Positions 43,113 to 51,990 of a stretch of DNA of 64,000 bases are shown one piece after another. The position numbers and the translations under genes were made by a program. Below the pieces are notes generated by a model. The model ran no database searches. It was not told the DNA's origin and saw only the letters and a program-made list of their open reading frames with translations. Position 1 is the first letter of the stretch. Each line of letters starts with the position of its first letter. Where the stretch lies: contig DATETN010000056.1 of NCBI GenBank assembly GCA_035283645.1, positions 1-64,000 on the forward strand. The letters run 5' to 3'. The stretch comes from PSRF01 sp035283645. Lineage in GTDB: Bacteria > Acidobacteriota > Blastocatellia > Pyrinomonadales > Pyrinomonadaceae.

Positions 43113-44063
43113 CTAGGTTTTCTTGCTTTTCCATTCGTTTAGCCGACGCTCAAGATCTGACGTATCAGCTTTTGCCTCTTTACCTAACTGCAGGGCACGC
43201 TCCCCGGTTGTCACTGCTTCCTCAGTCTTCCCCTGACCTGCCAGCAACCTCGCCTTCGCGAAGAGGTTACCAAAGGTCTCCTTGACTTTTATCGACTGTT
43301 CCAGCCAGGCGATTGCCTCCGCGTCATCGGCCTTGGCGGAGTTATTCAGGAAGTAGTTGGCAGCTTGCAATGGCGTCCGCCAGTCGTCCGGTTTAGCTGC
43401 CGTGACAATGGCTCTCGTCCTGTTGAGAGCAGTGGCGTTCACGTCCTTTACTTCAACTGTGAACGGAACGCGGATCTTCTCCCAACGTATGTTGACCTGC
43501 GCAGTATTATCAGTGACCGGATCAATGCTGTACGCCAGCCATTCCTGATTATCTGCTACTGTTTCCGGTTTCGCTTTGACACGCAGAACATCCTTCTTTT
43601 CATCGTAACTAAAGCTGCCCCACTGGCCAGCATCGCTATTGATGACAATGGTCCATTCGTCTCGGCCCGGAATCGTGTGGAGACTATAGGTTCCGGCTTT
43701 TAGGGGCTGACCGTTAATCACCACATCGTCGGAGACAATAAACTGCGTGGCTTCATTGGCTCCCGAGCGCCAAACGTGACCATACGGGACAATGGCGGCA
43801 TCTTGAGGTCGGGCCCGTTGGTCATCGAGTGTCGCAGTGCCGACCGCTTTCTGTGCCGCGGTGGGGTCGCCCCATATTCGTCTTCCTTTGACACCTGGAC
43901 GACTATAAACCAGCGAGACTTCTGTCACGCCGATGATCTGCATCACACTCGCCTTCTGGCTCGGCCTGGGAAAGCGAAGTAACTGAGCGGATATGACGTC
44001 CGCAGTTGTAATCAACAAGAGAATTGCAAGGCACCCAGCAAAACAGTTTCGTGTGGGACTCAT
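43113..44063 (-). CDS. Exported DUF2911 protein with C-terminal TPR-like helices
   Basis: A 316-residue protein from ATG 44063, which has a GGAGA ribosome site 9 bases upstream; the frame is open to 44114. A signal peptide (about 6-25) is followed by the DUF2911 domain: VSLVYSRPGVKGRRIWG, PYGHVWRSGANEATQFIVSDDVVINGQPLKAGTYSLHTIPG and EWTIVIN. After about residue 225 come two helical pairs (AIAWLEQSIKVKETFGNLFAKARLLAGQGKTEEAV) like tetratricopeptide repeats. DUF2911 proteins are secreted and uncharacterised. Preceded by a 272-bp divergent region. Confidence 0.82.
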   Translation of the reverse strand: MSPTRNCFAGCLAILLLITTADVISAQLLRFPRPSQKASVMQIIGVTEVSLVYSRPGVKGRRIWGDPTAAQKAVGTATLDDQRARPQDAAIVPYGHVWRSGANEATQFIVSDDVVINGQPLKAGTYSLHTIPGRDEWTIVINSDAGQWGSFSYDEKKDVLRVKAKPETVADNQEWLAYSIDPVTDNTAQVNIRWEKIRVPFTVEVKDVNATALNRTRAIVTAAKPDDWRTPLQAANYFLNNSAKADDAEAIAWLEQSIKVKETFGNLFAKARLLAGQGKTEEAVTTGERALQLGKEAKADTSDLERRLNEWKSKKT

Positions 44064-44287
44064 TTCAGTCTCTCCTTCAGTTGAGCAATTGGAGTGATCA
44101 ACAACAATCTCCAAGAACCTTGGAAATTTCGAATCGAAGCTAAAGACCGTCTGGGGAAACCGTTAGTATATAGCGCAATAAGGGACTAGCATCGAGTCTG
44201 AAAGTCATCCGGCTGAAGTCAAATGCCGTTCGTAACAAACAGCAGTTTCAGATAGAATGTCAGGTTATTGATTTATTCGGAACATGG

Positions 44288-44314
44288 CGCAGTCAGAATT
44301 CGACTGCGTCTTTT
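44288..44314 (+). terminator. Hairpin plus T-run in the leader of the FHA-PBP operon (possible attenuator)
   Basis: CGCAGTC (44288-44294) pairs with GACTGCG (44302-44308) around a 7-base loop and is followed by TCTTTT. It points along the plus strand with no plus-strand gene upstream, lying about 73 bases before the FHA ATG, so it could end transcription early in the leader. Confidence 0.4.
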
Positions 44315-44386
44315 AACAAAAGGGAGGGCTTTACCGGGGCTGAGGCTGTTCGCGAACTTGTGAGCGCGGCAAGCGTATTCATATTT

Positions 44387-45211
44387 ATGAATGAGCAGCA
44401 AAAACCCGAGCCTAAGAAGAGGCGTGAAGAAGCCTTGCCGGAGCGGCTTTTGCGCAGAGTTCTCGAAGGCATGGGTGACGTCGTTGACCGCAGTTTTGGT
44501 CGAACTGTGGAACCTAAAAGCGGTCTCACGACATCTCAGTTGATCGATCGAATGAAACGATTGCTGGATGAGAGAGTTCGGGATGAAGGTGCCAAGGGAA
44601 AGATCGCTCCTCACAATCTAAAACTAAAGCTCGAATGGGGAACACACTCGGAAGCTCCAGCCGAAATCATAAAGGAGCTTGAACACGAAATCCTCGCCGC
44701 TGCAATTGATCATATCAACGACCATCGCTACCGAACACTCGCTCCAGTTAAGATTGAGACAGAAGTCGACATTTTCACCACGGGCATATCGGTCGATCCA
44801 AGCTTTGGTGAATTCGAAGAAGAGTTGCGGAAGGAAGATGAAGCCCGACGCGCTGTCCAAATTGACGTTCCAAAACGCCTCCCACCAGTCCCCGATGTGG
44901 CGATCATAGCCAGGATTACGGCGGGGACCTACAGCAAGGAGGTGCCACTGATTTTCAAACCCGGTGGACGTCGCCTCAATGTTGGTCGTGTTGCCGACAA
45001 TCAGCTTTCGCTTAACGACCCGAGCGTTTCAAAGGTGCATGCGGCTGTGATGATGAACCAGCAGGGATCGCTTTTAGTAGCAGATACCGGATCAACCAAT
45101 GGCACATTTATCAACGGTCGCCGCATCGCATACGGAGAAGCGCGTGTGATAGAACCCGGCGACGTTGTTGGTTTTGGTGACGTCGAGGTCCGCTTCCGCA
45201 GGGACGAGTGA
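44387..45211 (+). CDS. FHA-domain protein with N-terminal DUF3662 (FhaA-like)
   Basis: A 274-residue cytoplasmic protein. Residues about 15-130 match the DUF3662-type N-terminal module of actinobacterial FhaA (LLRRVLEGMGDVVDRSFGRT, LIDRMKRLLDERV, IAPHNLKLKLEWG). A charged linker leads to an FHA domain (about 185-274) with GR (LNVGRVADN), S-x-x-H (VSKVHAA) and N-G-T (GSTNGTFING), all phosphothreonine-binding residues present. In Mycobacterium FhaA binds phosphorylated partners of the PknA/B system in cell-wall control. Start ATG 44387; a GTG at 44360 is in frame. The PBP gene starts one base after its stop. Confidence 0.85.
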   Translation: MNEQQKPEPKKRREEALPERLLRRVLEGMGDVVDRSFGRTVEPKSGLTTSQLIDRMKRLLDERVRDEGAKGKIAPHNLKLKLEWGTHSEAPAEIIKELEHEILAAAIDHINDHRYRTLAPVKIETEVDIFTTGISVDPSFGEFEEELRKEDEARRAVQIDVPKRLPPVPDVAIIARITAGTYSKEVPLIFKPGGRRLNVGRVADNQLSLNDPSVSKVHAAVMMNQQGSLLVADTGSTNGTFINGRRIAYGEARVIEPGDVVGFGDVEVRFRRDE

Positions 45212-45212
45212 G

Positions 45213-47132
45213 ATGCCATCAGTACCTTGGTCGTCATACCAATCAGTCTCAATGTTGTTGCTATCGCTCCTTCAAACGCCAGCTCCTACACCTCAGCTGG
45301 CGCATGTCCCAGAACGGCTCCCGGCGTTGCTGACGATCATCTATCTGGTCGGCTTCTCACTGATCATCTTACTGCTAGTTGTCTCGTTGTTTCGCAACCG
45401 TCGCCGTGGCGTAACAACGCCTGCCGCCGTTCCGAATGACCTTCCTGATCCAGTTAGAAAGCGTCTTGGCTCTACTTCGACAAATCGAGGTCTCCGCGCA
45501 CTGCGCTGGCTTTTTGTTTTGCTGGCACTCGGGTTGGTCGGTTTTCACGTTTACTGGACGCAATACGCACGTGAATCCAACGAGAAGTTTCAGGAACTCA
45601 GTTACAAAGACCTGAGAAATCGGCGCCTCTCAGAATCCACTTTGCGAGGCTGGATATTGGACCGCAGCGGCCGGCTAGATAAGGCATTTGCGTACTATCG
45701 GCGGGATGCTAACGGAAAGATCTCGCGTCAGTATCCGATGGATAAGGCGATGGCCCACCTGTTCGGATCCGATCGCGGGGATCCCGGACTCGAGCGGGCC
45801 CTTTTCGGCGTGCAAAGTGGTGCCTTGCCTGAAGCATTGGAAGTTGTCAAGGGAGAGAGCATCCAGTTTAAGGGCAATTCCGATGTACGACTGACAATAG
45901 ACCGCGACTTGCAGCAGGCAGCAGTCGATCAGTTGAAAGGAAAGCACGGTGCTGTAGTTGTTCTGAATCCTCAGACTGGGGAAGTGCTCGCGATGTACAG
46001 TGAACCTTCGTACAGCCTGAAGGAGGTGGAAGACGAGGCGACCTGGATTCGACTCGAGGCAAATCAGCGCGATCGACCATTGGTTAGCCGCGCCCTTGGT
46101 GCGTACTACATTCCAGGATCCACCTTTAAAACGGTGACGATGATCGCTGCCTTTATAGCCGGATATCAAGACACCGAATTTACTTGCAGCGGCAGCGGTT
46201 ACTACGCAGCGCCAGGCGCCAACGTGATTTACGACGACGCCGGTCCCGGAGAAGTTCACGGGCGCATAGGTATCCATAAGGCTTTTGAAGTCTCCTGCAA
46301 CCAGTACTTCGCACAAATGGGAGTCAAGCTCGGGCAGGAACGTCTTAAGCGGGCAGCGGAGGCGCTCGGGATCGGGGCATACGACACACCTGCAGAAGCG
46401 CTGCGCGGACGGAAAGAACCGGAGATCTGGAACGCGAGCAGCGAAGCGGCCAAACGTGCGCTGGCGCCAAGAGAAGCCACAATAGTGACTGGCAAACAGA
46501 TCACTCGTTACGACTTGGCGCTGATTGGTTACGGCCAGGGTTACTCAGGCCAGATGACACCTTTTCAGATGGCTCTGGCAGCAAGCGCGATCGGCAACAT
46601 GGAAGGCAAGCTGATGAAACCAAAGATCGAGTTTGACCGGCCACCCGAAATGTTCAAGCAAGTAGTTTCGCAACAGGCTGCGCAACGCATGCGCGAAGTA
46701 ATGGGACTGGTGACCGGAGGCTCGAGCGGAACGGCCCGTGGGGTCTTCGCGCCAGTCAAGGCCGCTGGCATAACCTCTGGCGGAAAAACTGGAACGGCGC
46801 AGAAGGTTGTTCCGGTGTATGACCCCAAATCCGGTGAACCAAGAACAAGACGCCGGGTCGAACGCGATAACCGCGGAAACATAATCCGAGAGTACGAGGA
46901 GACGATCATGGATGAACAAAATCCCCGGATAGACGGATGGTTTCTGTGCATCGCACCGCTCGATCGGCCTCAGCTGGCAATGGCGGTTATTGTTGAAGGT
47001 GGGGGTTACGGTTCGCGTTCTGCAGCTCCGATTGCTGCTGCCCTAGTCTTGAAAGCCAAAGAGCTCGGTTATTTGAAGAGTTCACCGACGGTTGCGCCGA
47101 TTCCACAGCGTCGCAGACGCAGAACCAATTGA
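45213..47132 (+). CDS. Class B penicillin-binding protein (FtsI/PbpA-like transpeptidase)
   Basis: A 639-residue D,D-transpeptidase from ATG 45213 (the frame is open to 45165). There are two N-terminal hydrophobic segments (about 37-60 and 96-114) rather than one. A pedestal-like region follows, including GWILDRSGRLDKAFAYYR, typical of class B PBPs. The catalytic motifs are S-x-x-K in PGSTFKTVT (Ser about 303), S-C-N in FEVSCNQYF and K-T-G in SGGKTGTAQK. It cross-links septal or lateral peptidoglycan. Position between FHA and FtsW/RodA genes mirrors actinobacterial pbpA. Downstream gap to the ftsW/rodA start is 10 bp. Confidence 0.92.
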   Translation: MPSVPWSSYQSVSMLLLSLLQTPAPTPQLAHVPERLPALLTIIYLVGFSLIILLLVVSLFRNRRRGVTTPAAVPNDLPDPVRKRLGSTSTNRGLRALRWLFVLLALGLVGFHVYWTQYARESNEKFQELSYKDLRNRRLSESTLRGWILDRSGRLDKAFAYYRRDANGKISRQYPMDKAMAHLFGSDRGDPGLERALFGVQSGALPEALEVVKGESIQFKGNSDVRLTIDRDLQQAAVDQLKGKHGAVVVLNPQTGEVLAMYSEPSYSLKEVEDEATWIRLEANQRDRPLVSRALGAYYIPGSTFKTVTMIAAFIAGYQDTEFTCSGSGYYAAPGANVIYDDAGPGEVHGRIGIHKAFEVSCNQYFAQMGVKLGQERLKRAAEALGIGAYDTPAEALRGRKEPEIWNASSEAAKRALAPREATIVTGKQITRYDLALIGYGQGYSGQMTPFQMALAASAIGNMEGKLMKPKIEFDRPPEMFKQVVSQQAAQRMREVMGLVTGGSSGTARGVFAPVKAAGITSGGKTGTAQKVVPVYDPKSGEPRTRRRVERDNRGNIIREYEETIMDEQNPRIDGWFLCIAPLDRPQLAMAVIVEGGGYGSRSAAPIAAALVLKAKELGYLKSSPTVAPIPQRRRRRTN

Positions 47133-47142
47133 CGTTAATAGC

Positions 47143-48834
47143 ATGAAGAACCGCGCGTCATCACACCTACTAATCATCCTGATCTTGTTCGGCCTCGAGA
47201 TTGCCGGCTATGTGGCAGTACATCGTGCGGGGCTGCTGCGCGGATATGAAACCTCGGTGATTGGGGCTGTTCGGGATCTAATAATCTTCCTGCCACTGAT
47301 TGGGACTGTTCTGTGGTTGTCGAGACGCAAGCGCTTTGCTGGGAATTGGGTGCTTTTCACGACAGCAATCCTATTGTTCTCGGTCGGAATGTTAGTTCAA
47401 TATCGACTGTACAGCGATCCTGAATATAACGCGCGAAACAAGGCCGCTGCTCGTGAGGAAAAGATGGCGGCGTTGCGCACGCGATATATTCTGGAGAATT
47501 ACGACCCCCAGAAAAAGCAGCTGATGGGACTTCCAGCGACCCCGGCGCAACCAGTAGATATTGATAGCCTTCCGCGAAGGCCAGCAAACTACTCACTCTG
47601 GAACGCGTTGACTTCCAGTTACACCTGGATACCAATATTCTCTTTGCTCGTTTTCGGGATAGCCTATTCTCTCTGCGTACGCGACGGGTTCCTGCTCTGG
47701 TTGCAGAGAAACAGCTTCATCATTGTTTTGTTGACTCTCGTACCATTGGCAGTCGCCGTTGTGACCTCAAGCGCTGGAAAGGCTCTCGGCAACATGACGC
47801 CCTGGGAACCATCAAAAGTCCCATTCCTGCTTGGATTCGCAGGTATCTTGACTGCACGCTACAAGGATCTAGCGGAAACCTATTGGGGTATTCCGAGAGC
47901 TCGCGACATTCTGCCGCTGTTGGTAATGGCAGCATTGCCCTTCGTTCCGTTCTTTGCACTTAAGGACTTTGGGCAGATGCTCATCTTCAGTGGGGCGTAC
48001 ATGACTCTCTACCTGGTGGCAGTTCGACGATGGCCGCAACTGATGCTGTTTGTCGGTTCAGTTCTGATTGTGATCCTCGTGCTGGTGATAGGCGCTTTGC
48101 CGCGTGATATTCAAAAAGGGGTACCTCTACTTCCAACGTTGTCTCGACCGGTTCAGGCAGCCCTTCCGGCTCGAATTCAGCAACGCTTCCATCTGTGGCT
48201 CGACGGGTTTGATCCTCCTTCACCAGAAGTTTCCTGGTGGAAGAAAGACTACGAGGATGCGCTGTCCGCGGATCCGCAGCTAAAACAACTTGCTGAACAG
48301 AGTCCCAGCGCACAGCGAACGGTGAACGTTGACATCTGGTTCGATAAGCTTGCATTTCAGCCGGCGCAGGCTGTTTTCGGCATCTCTTCGGGTAGAAATA
48401 CGGGTCGGGGATTAGGTTTGGGTTATCCAGAGGTGATCCCGATCGCCGATTCTGATTATGTCTATGCAGCCATCGCCGAGGAGATGGGACTTGCGGGCGG
48501 CCTGGTTATTATTCTCGGAGTGATAATCTTTGTCATTGCTGGTGTTCGCACTTCGCTGGATGCGCGTGATATGTTTACGAAGTTGTGCGCTGCCGGATTA
48601 ACTGCTTTTGTTGGATTTCAGGCTCTCGTTAATGTTGGCGGAATACTGCGTGCTTTGCCCATGACTGGCATCACTTTGCCGTTTGTAAGCCATGGCGGTT
48701 TTAGCTTGATTACGAGTTTTGCAATGCTCGGCATGTTGATGGCATTCTCGCATCGCAACACTCGCGACAAGGTTCTGGCTGAACGAGCAAAGGTCGCTCC
48801 TCCCTCGCCTATCAAATTGGAGGCGGTGCAATGA
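47143..48834 (+). CDS. FtsW/RodA/SpoVE-family peptidoglycan glycosyltransferase
   Basis: A 563-residue SEDS protein with about ten membrane segments. The family C-terminus is clear: AIAEEMGLAGGLVIILGVIIF, then GFQALVNVGGILRALPMTGITLPFVSHGGFSLI. The segment KDFGQMLIFSGAYMTLYLVA is the usual central motif. It is about 150-190 residues longer than FtsW/RodA of E. coli, with an extended N-terminal part and a large extracytoplasmic loop (about 330-420). SEDS proteins polymerise glycan from lipid II with a class B PBP partner, which is the gene just upstream. ATG 47143 chosen; its stop overlaps the phosphatase ATG by four bases. Confidence 0.9.
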   Translation: MKNRASSHLLIILILFGLEIAGYVAVHRAGLLRGYETSVIGAVRDLIIFLPLIGTVLWLSRRKRFAGNWVLFTTAILLFSVGMLVQYRLYSDPEYNARNKAAAREEKMAALRTRYILENYDPQKKQLMGLPATPAQPVDIDSLPRRPANYSLWNALTSSYTWIPIFSLLVFGIAYSLCVRDGFLLWLQRNSFIIVLLTLVPLAVAVVTSSAGKALGNMTPWEPSKVPFLLGFAGILTARYKDLAETYWGIPRARDILPLLVMAALPFVPFFALKDFGQMLIFSGAYMTLYLVAVRRWPQLMLFVGSVLIVILVLVIGALPRDIQKGVPLLPTLSRPVQAALPARIQQRFHLWLDGFDPPSPEVSWWKKDYEDALSADPQLKQLAEQSPSAQRTVNVDIWFDKLAFQPAQAVFGISSGRNTGRGLGLGYPEVIPIADSDYVYAAIAEEMGLAGGLVIILGVIIFVIAGVRTSLDARDMFTKLCAAGLTAFVGFQALVNVGGILRALPMTGITLPFVSHGGFSLITSFAMLGMLMAFSHRNTRDKVLAERAKVAPPSPIKLEAVQ

Positions 48835-50339
48835 CCCAGCCTACTAAAACCCTGGCTATACGTTCCTGCGCAATCACCGATCGCGGATTGAATGAACGCC
48901 GGCCACTGAACGAGGATTCCTTTCTTGCCGACAATCAGCGATGTGTCTTTGCTGTGGCAGATGGCGTAGGCGGCGCCGAAGCAGGTGAAGTCGCGTCGCA
49001 GACTGCCGTCGAGGTGCTTGAAGAGGCCTTTCGTCATCAACTGGACGGCGCCGACATCGAAGACCTGATGGAACTGGCAATCCAAAGGGCGAACGCTTCA
49101 ATTCACCAAATGGCCCAGGAGCATGCTCGTTTCTCAATGATGGCAACTACAATCGTCGCACTGCACCTGAACGGCAAGATCGCAACGATAGGTCACGTCG
49201 GAGATTCTCGCCTCTATCGGCTCACGCCCGAGGGCGAGCTTGTTCGCGAGACAGAGGACCACTCGGTGGTGGAGGAAGAAGTTCGAGCTGGACGGATGAC
49301 TCCCGAACAAGCCGCAAACCATCCCAGCAAGAATGTGATCAGTCGAGCTCTTGGCGCGGAGAACGACGTTGATGTCGACATGAAGACAATCGAGATCGAT
49401 GAAGGTACCCAGTTCCTGTTATGCACTGACGGTATTACGCGCCACATTCCTGACTACGAATTGCGCCAGCTCTTGATCCTGAATGATGACCTTTCGTCGG
49501 TCTGTCAAGAATTGAAGCGCCGCTGCTATGAAAGAGGGGCTGAGGATAATTTAACAGCCGTGTTGGTTCGTGTCGGTGAGCCGATTCCGGCGCATGCTCG
49601 GGCGGAGGAACTCGAGCCAACAATCTCTCCGGAAACGGAACCGATCCGAAAGGTGATCGATACCAGCGCGGATTCTGCCGCCGGCACCAACGGTCAAGAT
49701 GCACTAATTCCACCGTCGCGAATCGCATTTCCAGCCACAGACAACGCCGAGGTGCAAATGGCGGTTGAAAGGCCACTGAATATTCCGGCAGAGACCAACA
49801 GGGCAAGCGGTGGCTCCGCTGGTCGCATCCTCTTGTTTGTAGCAGTAATCGCCGCACTTGCGGGCGCATTCTACGCGGGACGGAGATATAAGGGTGCGGT
49901 GCCATTTCTGCTTCCGGCTGAGGTCACCGCAACTCCTCAACCAACACCAGTTTCCCAGCCCGTTGAAGATCCGATTCTGGATTTCGCGCGAGCGCAAAGA
50001 CAAGTTGACACTGACCCGGCAGGCTGGCTGGTTAATGCGCGAGACGCTGAGCTTGTGCGACAGGGTATACAGAACCCCCTCGAGTCGAACGACGCTGAGT
50101 TCCTTTACTTGTTCGGACGTGCTTCCCTTCTGACCGGAGACAATGAGTCTGCAGCACGCGCGTTTGAAGCGACATTGGCAAAATCTGAGGGGTTAACGAC
50201 GCCCGAAGCTTCGACACTGCGCAAAGAAGCTGTTATAGGGCTCGCGGCCGTCGCGTTAAGGGCTGATAAGGAGAGGCCCAATGCTCTGACCCACCTCGAC
50301 CAGATGTTGCAAAAGCCAACCAGCACCAGCTCCCCTTGA
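48831..50339 (+). CDS. PP2C-type Ser/Thr phosphatase with membrane segment (PstP-like)
   Basis: A 502-residue protein. Residues about 8-248 are a PPM phosphatase with intact metal-site Asp residues: VADGVGG (D44), GHVGDSRLY, LLCTDGI (D200) and AEDNLTAVLV (D239). A linker of 80 residues leads to one membrane helix (331-350) and then an outside C-terminal region (about 360-502) with helical repeats. This domain order is like Mycobacterium PstP, except that the C-terminal region is larger. It would reverse phosphorylation by the kinase encoded next. ATGA-coupled to the FtsW/RodA gene. Confidence 0.92.
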   Translation: MTQPTKTLAIRSCAITDRGLNERRPLNEDSFLADNQRCVFAVADGVGGAEAGEVASQTAVEVLEEAFRHQLDGADIEDLMELAIQRANASIHQMAQEHARFSMMATTIVALHLNGKIATIGHVGDSRLYRLTPEGELVRETEDHSVVEEEVRAGRMTPEQAANHPSKNVISRALGAENDVDVDMKTIEIDEGTQFLLCTDGITRHIPDYELRQLLILNDDLSSVCQELKRRCYERGAEDNLTAVLVRVGEPIPAHARAEELEPTISPETEPIRKVIDTSADSAAGTNGQDALIPPSRIAFPATDNAEVQMAVERPLNIPAETNRASGGSAGRILLFVAVIAALAGAFYAGRRYKGAVPFLLPAEVTATPQPTPVSQPVEDPILDFARAQRQVDTDPAGWLVNARDAELVRQGIQNPLESNDAEFLYLFGRASLLTGDNESAARAFEATLAKSEGLTTPEASTLRKEAVIGLAAVALRADKERPNALTHLDQMLQKPTSTSSP

Positions 50340-50424
50340 TCAAAAATCGGCAGCAGTCGACTAGGCGGCGCGCTGTTAAAGGCCCGTTGTGCATCAAAGT
50401 GACGCGGAATTCGCGTGCTTATAA

Positions 50425-51969
50425 ATGCCGGAACTGAAATTACAACAGAGCAGGCTGGATGGTCGCTATGACATCATCGAGTGTCCAGGCCGCGGTAGTT
50501 ATGCCGAGATTTACGTCGCACATGACAATGCCGCACCGGAAGGTGCTCCGGAGACTGTTGTTATTAAAGCCCTCAATCTAGATCTGCAAGAGACGCCCGA
50601 TGCGGAACTCGAGCGGACGTTGGTTGCGAATTTTCAAAACGAGGCGGTTGCACTGGACCGCGTCCGGCATCCTCATATAATCAGTCGTCTGGGCCACGGA
50701 ACCGCAATTGACCTCGCCGGCACAACCTTTCATTACCTGGTGCTGGAATATTTGCCAGGCGGAGACATGGCAGCGCTCTCAAAGAACCGCCCACTACCGA
50801 TTGAGAAGACCCTCTATTACCTTGAACAGGTCTGTTCAGGACTTGCTCATGCCCATCGGTGTGGTGTCATTCATCGTGATATCAAACCCCAGAACCTGCT
50901 CCTTACAGCTAACCGGAAGACGGTGAAGATTGCGGATTTTGGTGTGGCACGGTTCGAGGCGACAGAGGGCGCTATCACCAGAGTTGGGACCAACATCTAT
51001 GCCGCGCCAGAGCACAATCCACTCGTGCAGACTGGGCAACTGGACTCCGGTGTGCTTAGCTCATCAGCTCGGTTACTAACCCCAGCCGCGGACGTGTACT
51101 CGCTAGCGAAAACCACTTACAGTTTGCTGGCTGGCGAGGCTCCGCGAAGGTTTGCTCAACATCCAATCACAGACTTGCCAGTTCATTTACAGCCTGAGTG
51201 CTGGAGCCGTTCCGTCTTGCAAGTTCTTCAAAAGGCTACTCAGACACGGTCCGAAGACCGTCAACAGTCAGTAGAAGAATTCTGGGACGACCTCTCGAAT
51301 GCCGCGCTTCGCCCTACAGAACCTCTAAACACCCCGCAGCCTCGAGCGAGACGACGTCCGAGCGAGGAATTGCGCTTGGAAGAAAGCAGGTTTCCCAGGG
51401 TTCCGCCACGCGCGCAGTTTATTGAGATTGGCACCAGGTCTGGTCCAGCTTTGCCAGACGCGGTTGATAGGCGACCGCGCATCGTCGTTCCGGTGGCCGC
51501 GAGACGAGAAGCTGAAAATCCACCAGGAAAAGCCAATGTTGAAAGTGGTGTAGCACCAAAACACGACGGCCGCCAACACTGGGAGCGTGCCGCAGTCCAG
51601 CCTCCCGCAGCAGGACGGACGAGAAAACTCATTGTCGCGGTCGGTCTGGTACTAGCTTTTTCTGGCATGTTGCTGGCAACGCACCGTTATGTCACAAACC
51701 GCTGGAATCCACTCGGCCAAGGAACGTCTGTCAGCGAGATGTTCATTGTCGGGCGCGAAGGACTTACCACTACCGACGTAAGGCTTCGACCGGATGCCGG
51801 CACCACAAACCCACCAATCGGCCTTGCGGAAAACGGCTCACGAGTTAAGATCCTAAACATAAGCAATAACTGGTATGAGGTTCAGGTAGTGCAGCATGGC
51901 CGGCCAAAAACCGACCCGTACTCATCAGATCGCGGTTGGATAAACAGGCGTTTTGTAAGATTTGATTAA
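50425..51969 (+). CDS. Membrane Ser/Thr protein kinase with extracytoplasmic SH3-like domain
   Basis: A 514-residue Hanks-type kinase. Kinase domain about 14-295: Gly-rich loop GRGSYAEIYV, Lys48 (VVIKAL), Glu73, catalytic HRDIKPQN (D152), DFG at 171-173 and the APE-like AAPEH. A basic Pro/Arg-rich juxtamembrane segment (300-400) precedes one membrane helix (401-419). The outside part (about 438-514) looks like an SH3b fold (TTTDVRLRPDAGT, GSRVKILNISNNWYEV, DRGWINRRFV). PknB homologues bind muropeptides through PASTA repeats; here an SH3b domain, known elsewhere to bind peptidoglycan, takes that place. No other kinase is in the window. Confidence 0.9.
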   Translation: MPELKLQQSRLDGRYDIIECPGRGSYAEIYVAHDNAAPEGAPETVVIKALNLDLQETPDAELERTLVANFQNEAVALDRVRHPHIISRLGHGTAIDLAGTTFHYLVLEYLPGGDMAALSKNRPLPIEKTLYYLEQVCSGLAHAHRCGVIHRDIKPQNLLLTANRKTVKIADFGVARFEATEGAITRVGTNIYAAPEHNPLVQTGQLDSGVLSSSARLLTPAADVYSLAKTTYSLLAGEAPRRFAQHPITDLPVHLQPECWSRSVLQVLQKATQTRSEDRQQSVEEFWDDLSNAALRPTEPLNTPQPRARRRPSEELRLEESRFPRVPPRAQFIEIGTRSGPALPDAVDRRPRIVVPVAARREAENPPGKANVESGVAPKHDGRQHWERAAVQPPAAGRTRKLIVAVGLVLAFSGMLLATHRYVTNRWNPLGQGTSVSEMFIVGREGLTTTDVRLRPDAGTTNPPIGLAENGSRVKILNISNNWYEVQVVQHGRPKTDPYSSDRGWINRRFVRFD

Positions 51970-51990
51970 CATTTTTCGTTGGAGAAAACG

